Assembly (NCBI GenBank): GCA_036365145.1
Contig: JAEOAD010000024.1
Coordinates: 13,902,501 to 13,966,500, forward strand
Length of the DNA: 64,000 nucleotides
Reading direction: 5' to 3'
DNA from: Orientallactaga sibirica
Taxonomy: Eukaryota > Chordata > Mammalia > Rodentia > Dipodidae
Positions 52,911-63,892 of this stretch are shown piece after piece (the stretch's first letter is position 1; every line of letters begins with the position of its first letter). Under the pieces are notes generated by a model. It ran no database searches and was not told the DNA's origin. It was given only the letters and a program-made list of their open reading frames with translations. The position numbers and the translations under genes are program-made.

Positions 52911-53327
52911 GGTCCTGCTGGGCTTTCTCAGAGCTGTTTGTAATGATGTTACTGTATAATGTTTTCTTTCTGGATGATGATGGGAAAACTTAAAAACAAA
53001 CAAACAAACAAAAAATAAACAACTGGTGACAGGTACTATAACAGCAACAGAACTTGGCTGTTTTCTGGGGTTTTGCTTTTTACTTTTTTTTTTTTTAAAT
53101 GAGTGTGCTGGATGACTCTACAGTTTTGTTCAGACAACTGCAGTACCTGGAAAGGCTGTTGCTGTTATTGACTCAAAACATACAGCTATTATTAGTCTTT
53201 TGTCTAAATAGAAATATATTTATATACACATATACATATACATAATGTGAAGTTTTGGAAACTACCATGTTGAGTACAGAAATTAACAGCCATATTGGTC
53301 TAGAAATGTCAAACTTATAATTTTAAA
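52911..53327. other. Non-repetitive intergenic DNA
   Basis: Includes an AAAC tandem and a TATACA block; nothing else recognised. Confidence 0.4.
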
Positions 53328-53536
53328 TTTAATTTTATTTTTATTTATTTGCAAGAAGAAAGTGATAGAAGACAGACAGAGAGAATGGACACACTAGGGC
53401 CACCAGCCACTGCAAACAGACTCCAGATGTATGTGCCACTTTGTGCATCTGGCTTTACATGGGTACTAGGGAATTGAACCCTGGTTGTTAGGCTTGGCCG
53501 GCAAGCATCTTAAATGCTGAGCCATCTCTCCAGCCT
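53328..53536 (-). mobile_element. tRNA-headed SINE
   Basis: Antisense; AAATGCTGAGCCATCTCTCCAG head. Confidence 0.93.
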
Positions 53537-53545
53537 GTTAATTAT

Positions 53546-53698
53546 TTTTGTTGTTGGTTTTTGAGAAAGGGTCTTGCTGTAGCCCAAGCTTTCGTGGAAC
53601 TCACTCTGCAATCCCAGGCTAGCCTCGAACTCATGGTGATCCTCTTACCTTGGCCTCCAGAGTACTGGGATCAAAGACTTGCACCACCAGACCTGGCT
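53546..53698 (-). mobile_element. B1 SINE, diverged
   Basis: TTTTTGAGAAAGGGTCTTGC to CACCACCAGACCTGGCT. Confidence 0.85.
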
Positions 53699-53823
53699 AA
53701 ACATTTTTTTTTTCCTTTTGGACAGAGGTAATGCACTGTAATAACTATGTAAGGTCTTATCTACATGAGTTTGATGACAGAAACTAATAAAGTATTCTCT
53801 AAATTAAAAGAGAACTAGGTCCT

Positions 53824-54027
53824 GGGCTGGAGATATAGCTCACTTAGAATGCTTGCCTATCATGCCAAAGGCCTAGGTTCTGTCCCCAGCACCGGGATGC
53901 ATGCCCACAATCTCAGCACTTGCTTTGTGGAGGCAGAGGGATCAGAAGTTCAAGATCATCCCTGGAAACATAGTCAGTTCCAGGCCTGCCTGGGCTACAT
54001 GAGATCCTGCCTCAAAAAGAAAAAATA
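53824..54027 (+). mobile_element. B4 composite SINE
   Basis: ID head (TGGGCTGGAGATATAGCTCA, TCTGTCCCCAGCACCGGGA), then B1 body ending GAGATCCTGCCTC. Confidence 0.78.
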
Positions 54028-54059
54028 AGGGTGTGTATGTGTAGGGGGTGGGCGTCGGT

Positions 54060-54320
54060 GCCGGGAGATAGCCAGTGGGAAAAGTCCTGCCACACAAGCC
54101 AAAGGATCAGAATTTGGATCCCAGCCCTGGTAGACGTAGTGTGTGGACACACACATGCACCTGTGCTCCCAGTGCTGGCAGGCAGGGACAGGAGGATCCA
54201 GGTCCAGCTGAATCAGTGAGCTCTGGGTTTAGGGAGTCTCAACAAATAGGGTGGAAGAACAAGTGAAGATGCTGACCTCTGACCTCCACATGAATGCATG
54301 TGCACATGTGTCCACACATA
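54060..54320 (+). mobile_element. B3-like SINE
   Basis: GCCGGGAGATAGCCAGTGGG head, GGACAGGAGGATCCAGGTCC, then CTGACCTCTGACCTCCACAT. Confidence 0.68.
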
Positions 54321-54444
54321 GGAATACTCATGCAGGTATATCACACCACATACATATATGAGAAAAAAGAAAGAAAAGAAAAAAAATAGATTCAGTCATT
54401 GTGAGTTTTTAATATTTTTTATTTTTATTTTTTAATATTTTAAT

Positions 54445-54735
<291 letters not shown>

Positions 54736-54737
54736 TA

Positions 54738-54885
54738 TTTATTTTTTGAGGTAAGGTTTCACTCTAGTCCAGGCTGACTTAGAATTCACTATATAGTCTC
54801 AGAGTGGCCTCAAACTCATGGCGATCCTCCTACTTCTGCCTTCCGAGTACTAGTATTAAAGGCATGCACCATCATGCCTGGCCCT
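54738..54885 (-). mobile_element. B1 SINE
   Basis: Antisense, directly after the TG-run; ends CACCATCATGCCTGGCC. Confidence 0.92.
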
Positions 54886-54947
54886 CTAATATTTTTTAAA
54901 TGGTTAGACTCAAAGCCTCTCCTATACAAATAACTTCCCTTCAGTTA

Positions 54948-55160
54948 TACGGTTCAATTCCTTAGTACCCATGTAATGCCAGAGTCACAAGGTGACACAT
55001 GCATCTGGAGTTTGTTTTCAGTGACAATAGGTCCTGACCCATGCTCTCTTTCTATCTGCCTCTCTCTCTCTTTCTCTGTCTCTCTCTCAAATAAATAAAT
55101 AAATAAATAAATAAATAACGACTAGAGTGAGACCCTGTCTCAAAAAACCATTAAAAAATA
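54948..55160 (+). mobile_element. tRNA-SINE and B1 3' piece
   Basis: 5'-truncated tRNA-SINE from TACGGTTCAATTCC with AAAT tail (to 55118), followed at once by a B1 3' end ACTAGAGTGAGACCCTGTC (55119-55160). Confidence 0.8.
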
Positions 55161-55218
55161 AACAAACAAACTCAAAAGAGCTCACTCATAATTCATGATT
55201 CTTTCACTCTTTAGGACA

Positions 55219-55219
<1 letters not shown>

Positions 55220-55295
<76 letters not shown>

Positions 55296-55440
55296 GGAGG
55301 TAGGGTCTCAATTCTAGCCCAGGCTCACCTAGAACTCACTCAGTAGTCTCAGGCTGGCATTGAACTCCCAGAATCCTTTTACTTCTCCCTCTAGAGGGCT
55401 GGGATTAAAGGCCTGAGCTACCACGCCCAGCTCAGGACAC
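55220..55440 (-). mobile_element. (TC)n(TG)n and B1 SINE
   Basis: Compound dinucleotide run 55220-55293, then antisense B1 55294-55440 (TTGGAGGTAGGGTCTCAATT to ACCACGCCCAGCTC): the same microsatellite-plus-B1 layout as at 54.6-54.9 kb. Confidence 0.9.
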
Positions 55441-55529
55441 ATTCTTTAGTGTATCTCCCTAGTAGAGGTGGCAGGAAATGTGTGATGTATGATGGTGGAA
55501 TGACTAATGTGTAATAATAGTCATACTTA

Positions 55530-55591
55530 CAGCTTGACTGTGGCTGAGTGCCTGCTTAGCATGTACAAGGCCCTGGGTTTGATCTTTAGAA

Positions 55592-55626
<35 letters not shown>

Positions 55627-55628
55627 AA
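55530..55628 (+). mobile_element. ID SINE with (AATA)n
   Basis: GGCTGAGTGCCTGCTTAGCA, GGGTTTGATCTTTAG, then AATAAAT tandem to 55628. Confidence 0.72.
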
Positions 55629-55663
55629 TACTTATATCTTTGTGTTTGGTTAGTTTTGGTATT

Positions 55664-55875
55664 TAAAAAATTATATTTATTTATTTACTTGAGAGAGAGA
55701 GAAAGAGAGAGACAGAGAGAGAGAATGGGTGCACCAGGACCTCCAGCCACTGCAAACAACCTCCAGTCACATGTGCCACCATGTGTATCTGGCATATGTG
55801 GGTTCTGGGGAATCAAACCCAGGTCCTTAGACTTCCCAGGCAAGCACCGTAACTACTATACCATCTCTCCAGCCT
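55664..55875 (-). mobile_element. tRNA-headed SINE
   Basis: Antisense full copy, CTATACCATCTCTCCAGCC head. Confidence 0.94.
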
Positions 55876-55888
55876 GTTTTTGGTATAT

Positions 55889-56032
55889 TTTGAGACAGTG
55901 TCTCATTATAGGTAGATAGGCTTAGACTTCGCCATATAGCCCAGGTTGTCCTCAAATTTATTATGTAGCCTTGGCTGGCCCTAAATTCCTATCCTTCTGT
56001 TTCCACATCCAAAGTTCTGGTATTACAAGAGT
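55889..56032 (-). mobile_element. B1-like SINE, old
   Basis: TTTTGAGACAGTGTCTCATT and GTATTACAAGAGTG; proto-B1-like. Confidence 0.62.
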
Positions 56033-56229
56033 GTTCCTAAATCTTTATATCTTTATTACTCATAGAACACAGGCTACAGTCTCCCTCCCATTTTGCCATC
56101 CATACCCCTCTAATGGCTCTCTCCTTCCTATAGGCAAACTGTTAACAATGATATATTATCCACTTTTTACAATATCTTTCACATACATTTTGGGTGAGTA
56201 CGTATACGTATGACGTGTGTATGTTCATA

Positions 56230-56542
56230 TGTGTGAGTGTATGTGTGTATGTGCCATAGAAGGTGTTCAGAGATCAGAAGACAACTTGGGTCAGTCCTCA
56301 CCTTCCACCTCTCTCGTTCTTATTCTCATTGTTGTTCAGTGCTGTGCTCCTCAGTCTTACTGACCCTCAGGCTTCTAGAAAATTCTCCTGCCTCTCCCTC
56401 TGCCTCACATCTCACCATCAGCATGCTGGGATTATGGAAATCTATTACATCTTCAGCCTTTTACATGGGTGCTGGGGATTTGAACTCAGGTACTCCAGCT
56501 TGAATGGCAAGTTCTTTGTCCACTGAGCTATCTCCCTAGCCT
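56230..56542 (-). mobile_element. Composite rodent SINE, old
   Basis: Antisense; contains AGATCAGAAGACAACTTGGG, a B1-like block (CAGCATGCTGGGATTATGG) and a tRNA head (TCCACTGAGCTATCTCCCTA). Probably a B4/RSINE-type composite. Confidence 0.6.
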
Positions 56543-56544
56543 TG

Positions 56545-57045
56545 TTTTTTTTTTTTTTTTTTTTTTTTTTAAACAGGTCTCACGTAGCCCAGGCTGTCTT
56601 TGAACTTGCTCCGTAGCCAAGAATGACTGTGATCTTCTGATCCTCCTGCCTCTACCAAGTGCTGGGATTAGATGTGTTGTTGCAGTCAGGTTCACATTGC
56701 TGGCAGAAAACCCCCAACCAAGAGCAACTTGTGGGGGAAAAGGGTTTATTTTTGGCTTACAGACTTGAAGGGAAGCTCCATGATGGCAGGGGAAAATGAT
56801 GGCATGAGCAGAGGGTGGACATCACTTCCTGGCTAACATCAGGTGGACAATAGCAACAGGAGAGTGTGCCAAACACTGGCAAGAGGAAGCTGACTATAAC
56901 ATTCTTAAGCCCATCCCCAATAATACACTGCCTCCAGGAGGCTTTAATTTCTAAATTGCCATCAGCTGGGGACATGGTATTCAGAACACCTAAGTTTATG
57001 GGGGACACCTAAATCAAATTACCACCTATGTGCACCACTGAGCTA
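56545..57045 (-). mobile_element. B1 split by a hAT element
   Basis: Antisense B1 left part 56545-56686 (T-run to GCTGGGATTAGATGTG) and right part about 57021-57045 (TATGTGCACCACTGAGCTA), separated by the URR1-like element. Confidence 0.75.
56687..57020 (-). mobile_element. URR1-like hAT element in B1
   Basis: Reverse, nearly full-length: the minus strand starts GTGGTAATTTGATTTAGGTG and ends near CAGCAATGTGAACCTGACTG. It shares its order with 932-1245. The insertion postdates the B1 it splits. Confidence 0.78.
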
Positions 57046-57069
57046 GACTTTTTTTCTTTTTTTTTTCTA

Positions 57070-57336
57070 GAATTTTTTATTATTATTTTTTTATTTTTTT
57101 GGAGAGAGACACAGAGAGACAGAGAGAGAGGGAGAGGACGACAGATAGAGATGGGCGCACCAGCAGCCTCTCAGCTGCTGCGAACGAAATCCAGATGCGT
57201 GCACCCCCTTGTAGGCAAGTGAAGCATTGCATCCTTGCATCGCTTTGCATCCGGCTAAACATGGGACCTGGAGATTGGAACTGACGTTCTTAGGCTTAGC
57301 AGGCAGGCGCCTTAACCGCTAAGCTCTCCAGCCCCT
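57070..57336 (-). mobile_element. tRNA-SINE, long variant
   Basis: Third copy of the long subfamily (AGCAGCCTCTCAGCTGCTGC, AAGTGAAGCATTGCATCC). Confidence 0.92.
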
Positions 57337-57402
57337 CTTTTCTTATTTTTTAAATGACATCAGTTTTTATTTTATTAACTTTAGGATTATTTTGTTTAAT
57401 TG

Positions 57403-57482
57403 TTGAAACAGGATCTCATGTAGCACAGGCTAGCCTCAAACTATGTAGCTGACATAACAGGTGTATGTCACCATACCTGGCT
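57403..57482 (-). mobile_element. B1 fragment, old
   Basis: TTGAAACAGGATCTCATGTAG to CACCATACCTGGCTT with internal loss. Confidence 0.65.
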
Positions 57483-57500
57483 TCTTTTACAAACTTTTTT

Positions 57501-57658
57501 TTTGTTTTTGTTTTTGTTTTCCAAAGGTAGGGTCTCACTTTAGCTCAGGCTGACCTTGAATTCACTATGTAGTCTCAGGGTGGCCTTAAACTCACTGCGA
57601 TCCTCCTACCTCTGCCTCCCAGTGCTGGGATTAAAGGCGTGTGCCACCACACCCAGCT
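57501..57658 (-). mobile_element. B1 SINE
   Basis: Antisense near-consensus; the flanks ACAAACTTTTTT and ACAAACATTTTT form the TSD. Confidence 0.95.
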
Positions 57659-58899
57659 ACAAACATTTTTCTTAATTTTTATTTTTTTATTGACAACTTC
57701 CATAATTGTAGACAATATATATCCCATGGTAATTCCCTCCCTACCCTCACTTTACCCTTTGAAACTTCAGTCTCCATCATATCTCCTCCCCCTCTCAATC
57801 AGTCTCTCTTTTATTTTGATGTCATCATCTTTTCCTCCTATTATGATGGTCTTGTGTAGGTAGTGTCAGGCACTGTGAGGTCATGGATATCCAGGCCATT
57901 TTGTGTCTGGAGGAGCACCTTGCAAGGAGTCCTACCCTTCCTTTGGCTCTTAAACTTTCCGCCACCTCTTCTGCAATGGACTCTGAGCCTTGGAAGATGT
58001 GTTAGAGATATTTCAGTGCTGAGCACTCCTCTGTCACTTCTTCTCAGCACAATGGTGTCTTCTGAGTCATCCCAAGGTCACCACCATCTGAAGAGAAGGT
58101 TCTCTAACCAAAAGTGAGAGTAGCATAAATATATGGGTATGAACAGTAAGAGATGTGCTTTCTGGGCAGGTTGGTGAGCATAGTATATACATTTAGCAAG
58201 ACACCAGCAGATGTTATATCCCTAGGGTTCATGACTACCCCTGTTGTAGGTTTTCAGTATCAGGGACATATTCCCTCCCATGGAACAGGCCTCCAGTCCA
58301 ATTAGAGAGCAGTTAGTTTCACCCACAACAGACATGCCACTATCGCACCTGTTGGCTCATTTGGCCTACCTGGACAAATTTAAGGCTTGTAGTGTCCACT
58401 GTTGAGTATCTCCACTGGTGATTTCTCTCTCTTTCACATTGAACAGCATGCAGCTTTTTTTCCAGCTTTCTGTCAGCTGGTCTACATGGAGGAGGCTTCA
58501 GCTCAGCTCCAGCAGGATTTCTCAGTGTCCTTGCAGTCCAAGTATGTGGAGTCTTCAGCGATAGGGTCTTACCATCTATTCCTGGTGGGAAGCCAAGGGC
58601 CTCAGTAATGGCCTGTAATGTTTTGGGGGATATCTGTGACCTCCTCGGCCAACAACTCACTGGAAGGTATCCCATCCCTGGCACTGAAAATTTTCTAGTA
58701 ACAATCTATGGCTTCTGAATGTTCCATTGTCCATAAAAGTAGGTTTCCATATGACTTATTTATATCCTTTTAGATTTTCAATCTCTTCCCCTGACCTCAT
58801 TTAGGCCTTTTCACCTCCATTAGTCTGTTCTTCTCCTTACATATATACAATACCATCCTATTAAGTCCCCCTCCCTCCCTTTCTATTCCCTTTATATCC

Positions 58900-60272
58900 C
58901 TTTTCTAGCTTACTGGCTTCTGCTACTGAATTTTATTTTTACTCACATAGAAGTTCAATCATTTGTAGCTAGGATCCACATATGAGAGAGAACATGTGAT
59001 GTTTGGCTTTCTGGGCCTGGGTTACCTCACTAAGTATAATCCTTTCCAGAGCCATCCATTTTCCTGCAAATTTCATAACTTCATTTTTATTTACTGCTGG
59101 GTAAAACTCCATTGTGTAAATGTGCCACATCTTCATTATTCACTCATCAGTTGAGGGACATCTAGGCTGGTTCCATTTCCTAGCTATTGTGAATACAGTG
59201 GCAATAAACATGGTCAAGCAAGTATCTCTAACATAGTGAGATGAATCCTTAGGATATGTGCCTAGGAGTGGTATAGCTGGGTCATATGGTAGCTCTATTT
59301 TCAGCTGTGTCAGGAACCTCCACACTGATTTCCACAATGGCTGCACCAGATCGCATTCCCACCAACAGTGTAGAAGGGTTCCTCTTTTTCTGCATCCTCC
59401 CTAGCATTTATAATCATTTGTTTTCATGATGGTAGCTGATCTAACAGGAGTGAGATGGAATCTCAACATAGTTTTAATCTGCATTTCCCTGATGACTAGG
59501 GATGTAGAATATTTTTTAGATGTTTATATTCCATCTATATTTCTTCTTTTGAGAACTCTCTATTTAGTTCCATGGCCCATTTTTAAATTGGGTTGTTTGA
59601 TTTCTTCTTATTTATTTTTTTGAGTTCTTTGTATATTCTAGATATTAATCCTCTGTCAGTTGTGTAGCTGGCAAAGATTTTTCTCCCATTCTGTAGGTTG
59701 CCTCTTTACCCTAGTCACAGTGTCCTTTGCTGTACAAAAGTTCTGTAATTTCATGAGGTCTCAGCGGTTGATCTGTGGTTTTATTTCCTGAACAATTGGG
59801 GTTATATTCCGAAAGTATTTGCTAAGACCAATATGTTGAAGGGCTCCCCCTACTTTTTCCTCTAGCAATTTCAGAGTTTCAGGTCTGATATTAAGGTCTT
59901 GATCCATTTTCACTTAATTCTTGTGAATGGAGAGAGATAAGGATCTATTTTCATCCTTCTACACATACATATCCAGTTTTCCCACCACCATTTGCTGAAG
60001 AGGCTGTCTTTTCTGCAATGAGAATTTTTGGCATTTTTGTCGAAGATCAGGGCTGTAGCTTTCCAGACTTACATCTGGGTCCTCTGTTCTATTCCATTAA
60101 TCTACATGTCTGTTTTGTGCCAGTACCATACTGTTTTTGGTACTATGGCTCTCCAATATAGGTTAAAATCAGGTATGGTGAAACCACCAGCCTTACTTTT
60201 GTTGCTAAAAATTGTTTTAGGTATTCAAGGCCTTTTGTGCTTCCAAATGAATTTTTGGATTGTTTTTTCTAT
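58900..60272 (-). pseudogene. L1 ORF2 C-terminal region, decayed
   Basis: Open piece 59140-59346 includes [17 protein letters not shown] and WNQPRCPSTDE, the conserved block near the ORF2p C-terminus. Numerous stops elsewhere. Confidence 0.85.
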
Positions 60273-60993
60273 TTATGTGAAGACTGTAATTGGAATTTTG
60301 AGTGGGGTTGCATTAAATGTGTAGATTGCTTTTGGTAAGATTGCCATTTTCACAATATTGATTCTTCCAATCCAAGAACAAGGGATGTCTTTCCATTTCC
60401 TGGTGTCTTCTGCAATTATTCGCTTGAGTGTTTTAAAGTTGTCATGGTAGAGAGCCTTCATTTCCTTGGTTAGGTTTACTCCAAGGTACTTTTTTTTTGT
60501 GTGTGTGTGTGATGCAATTGTGAATGGGAGTGATTCTCTGATTTCATCCTCTGTGTGTTTGTTGTTAACATATAGGAAGGCTACTGATTTTTGCGTGTTT
60601 ATTTTGTTTCCTCCTACATGGCTATAGGTGTTTATTAGCTTTAACAGTTTGCTGGTAGAGCTTTTAGGGTACTTTATGTATAAAATCATATCATCTACAA
60701 ATAATGATAACTTGATCTCTTCCTTTCCAATATGTATCCCTTTTATGTGTGTCTCTTGCCTTATTGATATGGCTAAGACTTTCAGTACTATATTAAATAA
60801 AAGTGGGGACAGTGGATACCCTTGTCTTGTTCCTGATTTTAGTGGAAAAGCTCTAGTTAATACTATGTTGGCTATAGGTTTGTCATAAATAGCCTTTATT
60901 ATGTTGAGATATGCTCCTTCTATTCCCAATCTCTGTTGAACTTTTATCAGGAATGTTGAATTTTGCCAAATGCCTTTTCTGCATCTAATGAGA
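60273..60993 (-). pseudogene. L1 ORF2 reverse transcriptase core
   Basis: A 218-codon open piece (60273-60929) has RT motifs in order: [17 protein letters not shown], the catalytic FVDDMILYI (L1 usually has FADD), and [12 protein letters not shown]. It is a fragment only: frames break on both sides, a B1 lies just upstream, and the 3' part of ORF2 is decayed. Confidence 0.92.
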
Positions 60994-61004
60994 TGATCAT
61001 GTGA

Positions 61005-61164
61005 TTTTTTTTTTTTTTTTTGTTTTTCTAGGTAGGGTTTCGCTCTAGCCTAGGCTCACCTGGAATTCACTCTGTAGTCTCAGGGTGGCCTTGAATTCAT
61101 AGCAATCCTCCTACTTCTGCCTCCCGAGTGCTAGGATTAAAGCTGTGTGCCATCATGCCCAGCT
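61005..61164 (-). mobile_element. B1 SINE inside L1 ORF2
   Basis: Antisense; perfect 11-bp TSD TGATCATGTGA at 60994-61004 and 61165-61175. Confidence 0.96.
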
Positions 61165-62268
61165 TGATCATGTGACTTTTGCCCTTCAGTCCATTTATAT
61201 AATGTATTACGTACACCGATGTGTGTATGTTGAACCATCCCTGCATCTCTGATTCGGGGTCAATGATCTTTCTGATATCTTCTTGTATTCTGTTTGCCAA
61301 TATTTTGCTGAGAATTTTTGTATCTAGTTTCATGACAAAGATTGGTCTGGAATTTTCTTTTTTTGTTCTGTCTTTGTCTGGTTTTGGTATCAGGGTGATG
61401 CTGGCTTCATAGAAGGAGTTTGGTAGGATTCCTTCCTTTTCTAATTTTATGGAAAAGTTTGAGAAGCATTAGTGTTAGTTCTTCCATGAAGGTCTGGTAA
61501 AATTCATCAGTGAATCCATCTGGGCCTGGACTTTTTTTAGTTGGGAGATTTTTTTTTTCAAGGTAGGGTCTCACTCTAGCTCAGCCTGACCTGGAATTCA
61601 CTATGTAGTCTCAGTGTGGCCTTGAACTCATGGTGATCCTCCTACCTCTGCCTCCCGAGTGCTGGGATTAAAGGCATGTGCCACCATGCCCAGAAAATTG
61701 GGAGAATTTTTTATAACTGCTTGGATCTCCATACTTGTTATGGGTCTATTTAAGTGGTTAATCACATCTTGATTTAATTTAGGTAGGTCATGTAAATCAA
61801 GGAAATCATCCATTTCTTTCAGATTTTCAAACTTAGTGTAGTATATGTTCTTATAGGATGTCCCTATAATTTTTTAAATTTCTCTGGTATCTGTTGTGAT
61901 GGTGCCTTTTTCATCTCTAATTTTATTAATTTGTGTCTCTTCTCTCTTTCTTTTGGTCAGATTTGCTAAGGGTTTATCAATCTTCTTTATCCTTTCAAAG
62001 CACCACCTCTTTGTTTCATTGATTCTTTGGATTGTTTTGTGATTTCTATTTCATTAATTTCTGCCCTAATTATTATTTCTTCCCGTTTACTGATTTTTGT
62101 TCTTCTTTTTCCAAGGCCTTAAGGTGAAGCATTAAGTTGTTTATTTGTGACCTTTCTAATTTCTTAACATAGGCACTTAAAGCTATAAGTTCCTTCTTGG
62201 GACTACCTTTATTGTGTCCCAAAGATTTTGGTATGTTGTGTTCTCATTATCATTTGATTCTATGATTT
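61165..62268 (-). pseudogene. L1 ORF2, RT N-terminal region
   Basis: Minus-strand remnants such as [19 protein letters not shown] (61097-61333) are typical of the L1 RT. Interrupted by a B1 at 61549-61695 and by frameshifts. Confidence 0.85.
61549..61695 (-). mobile_element. B1 SINE inside L1 ORF2
   Basis: Antisense; short TSD TTGGGAGA (61541-61548 and about 61697-61704). Confidence 0.93.
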
Positions 62269-62419
62269 TTCTTTTGGGTTTTCTAGGTAGGGTCTCACTC
62301 TAGCTCAGGCTGACTTGGATCTCATTCTGTAGTTTCAGATGACCTCGAACTCACAGCATTCCTCCTACCTCTGCCCCCACCCAGTGCTGGGATTAAAGGC
62401 ATGCACCACCACACCCAGC
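62269..62419 (-). mobile_element. B1 SINE inside L1 ORF2
   Basis: Antisense; the flanks CTATGATTTTT and CTATGAATTTTT suggest the TSD. Confidence 0.9.
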
Positions 62420-62477
62420 CCATCTATGAATTTTTAAATTTCCTTCTTGATTTCTTCATCATTTAATATTGAATTGC

Positions 62478-63052
62478 TTAGTTTCCATGATTTTGCGTAT
62501 GCTCTATAGCTTTTTTGCTATTGATTTGTAGTTTGATCCTATTGTGAGCAGTTAGAGTGCAAGGAATTATTTCAATTTTCCTGTATTTGTTAAAATTTGC
62601 TTTGTGTCCTAATATGTGGTCTATCTTAGAGAGTGTTTCATATGCTACTGAAAAGAATGTGTATTCTGCAGCATTTGGATGAAATGTCCTGTAGATATCT
62701 GTTAGGCCCATTTGTTTTATGACCTCATTTAATCCAGATGCATCTCTGTTTATTTTTTTGCTGGGATGACCTGTCAGTTGGTGAGAGTGGGGTATTGAAG
62801 TCACCCACTCCAACTTTGTTTGGTGTTATCTGTGACCTTAGTTCTAATAGCATTTGTTTGATGAAATTGGAAGCCCCCATGTTAGGTGCATATATGTTTA
62901 GGATTATAATGTCCTCCTGCTGGAGTGTTCCTTTAATCAATATAAAGTGACCTTCCTTATCTTTCCTAATAATGTTGGTCTGAATTCTACTCTGTCAGAT
63001 ATTAGGATAGAGACCCCTGCTTGTTTTCTAGGCCCATTTTCTTGAAACACCC
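62478..63052 (-). pseudogene. L1 ORF2 endonuclease domain, partial
   Basis: Two overlapping minus frames: 62725-62940 has NIYAPNMGASNF and VGDFNTPLSPTDRS (APE-type catalytic GDFN motif), 62478-62813 has TDIYRTFHPNAAEYTFFS and SKIDHILGHK (catalytic SxxDHI region). A frameshift separates them, and the N-terminal part is missing. Confidence 0.92.
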
Positions 63053-63296
63053 ATGCCGCTGAGGATGGCAACGAATGCCGCCCCACAGAATCGTATGAGA
63101 TGTGTTTATATTTTCTAACTCACTTGCATGGTTCTTGCACAGGAACTGTGTACATGTCAACACTGTGTCACAATGTCAGAAGATCCGACACACCTGCAAT
63201 CTTTGTCTTCTGTCACCTTGGCACTTCTGTTGATGCTGGTGGGTTACACCTCCATTGATTTATGTCTCATGTTATGATTATCTGATGTTATGCATT
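63053..63296. other. Unidentified sequence
   Basis: Unique-looking, slightly GC-richer start (GATGGCAACGAATGCCGCC). No repeat or exon identified; possibly one unit with 63471-63892, split by a SINE. Confidence 0.35.
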
Positions 63297-63463
63297 TTTA
63301 TATTTTATTTATTTATTTGCAAGCAGAGAGAGATGGAGAGAAAACAGACAGAGAAAATGGTTGTGCCAGCACTTCCAGCTGCTGCAAATAAAGTCCAGAG
63401 GCATGCACCACTTTGTGCCTCTGGCTTTAGGCTTTGCAGGCAAGTGCTTTAACCTCTCCAGCC
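63297..63463 (-). mobile_element. tRNA-headed SINE
   Basis: Antisense with a deletion between TCTGGCTTTAG and GCTTTGCAGGC; (GATG)n-like run follows at 63467-63483. Confidence 0.9.
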
Positions 63464-63470
63464 CCGAGAT

Positions 63471-63892
63471 GATGATGATGATGATTTTATTGATTTTTTT
63501 GTGCTAAACCACCTAAGTGATGCTATACTTTTCTCAGTTCATCATTTCAGGAAATACGTGATATCAATGTTTTATTTTTATGCTGTTAACTTTGATCCCC
63601 TGCTTAAAGTAATTAATGCCTGCTATGTATCTTCAATGGGACCTTACTATTTCTCCATATGTAGTAAATATAAGTGTTGTGTGAGGAGACATTTTGAGAC
63701 CATGGGCTTGGCCAGCTTTCATGTTCGGCTTATGGCTGCTTCCAGCTAAGCCAAGAGAGCTCCGCATTGGCTGTTGGTGCCAACCCCAGCAGGACACCAT
63801 TTCTTGTCATATATTTGTGTAGGGTACTTTGATGGAGTGGTTGCTCTGAGGTGCTGCATGTGTGTCTCTAAGTCCCTCATTACTGTGCTATA
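63471..63892. other. Unidentified, 3'UTR-like sequence
   Basis: AT-rich, no SINE. The + strand frame 63501-63749 has no recognised domain. It could be an old retrocopy or unique DNA. Confidence 0.3.

Larger units (their letters stand above)
57669..63052 (-). mobile_element. L1 LINE, 5'-truncated (3'UTR type B)
   Basis: Antisense L1, about 4.9 kb without its insertions. Reading the minus strand: part of the endonuclease, the RT, the C-terminal domain, then a roughly 1.2-kb 3'UTR (57669 to about 58900). The 5' end is lost within the endonuclease near KQAGVSILISD. Three antisense B1s are inserted in it. Frames are broken in many places, so it is inactive. Confidence 0.93.
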
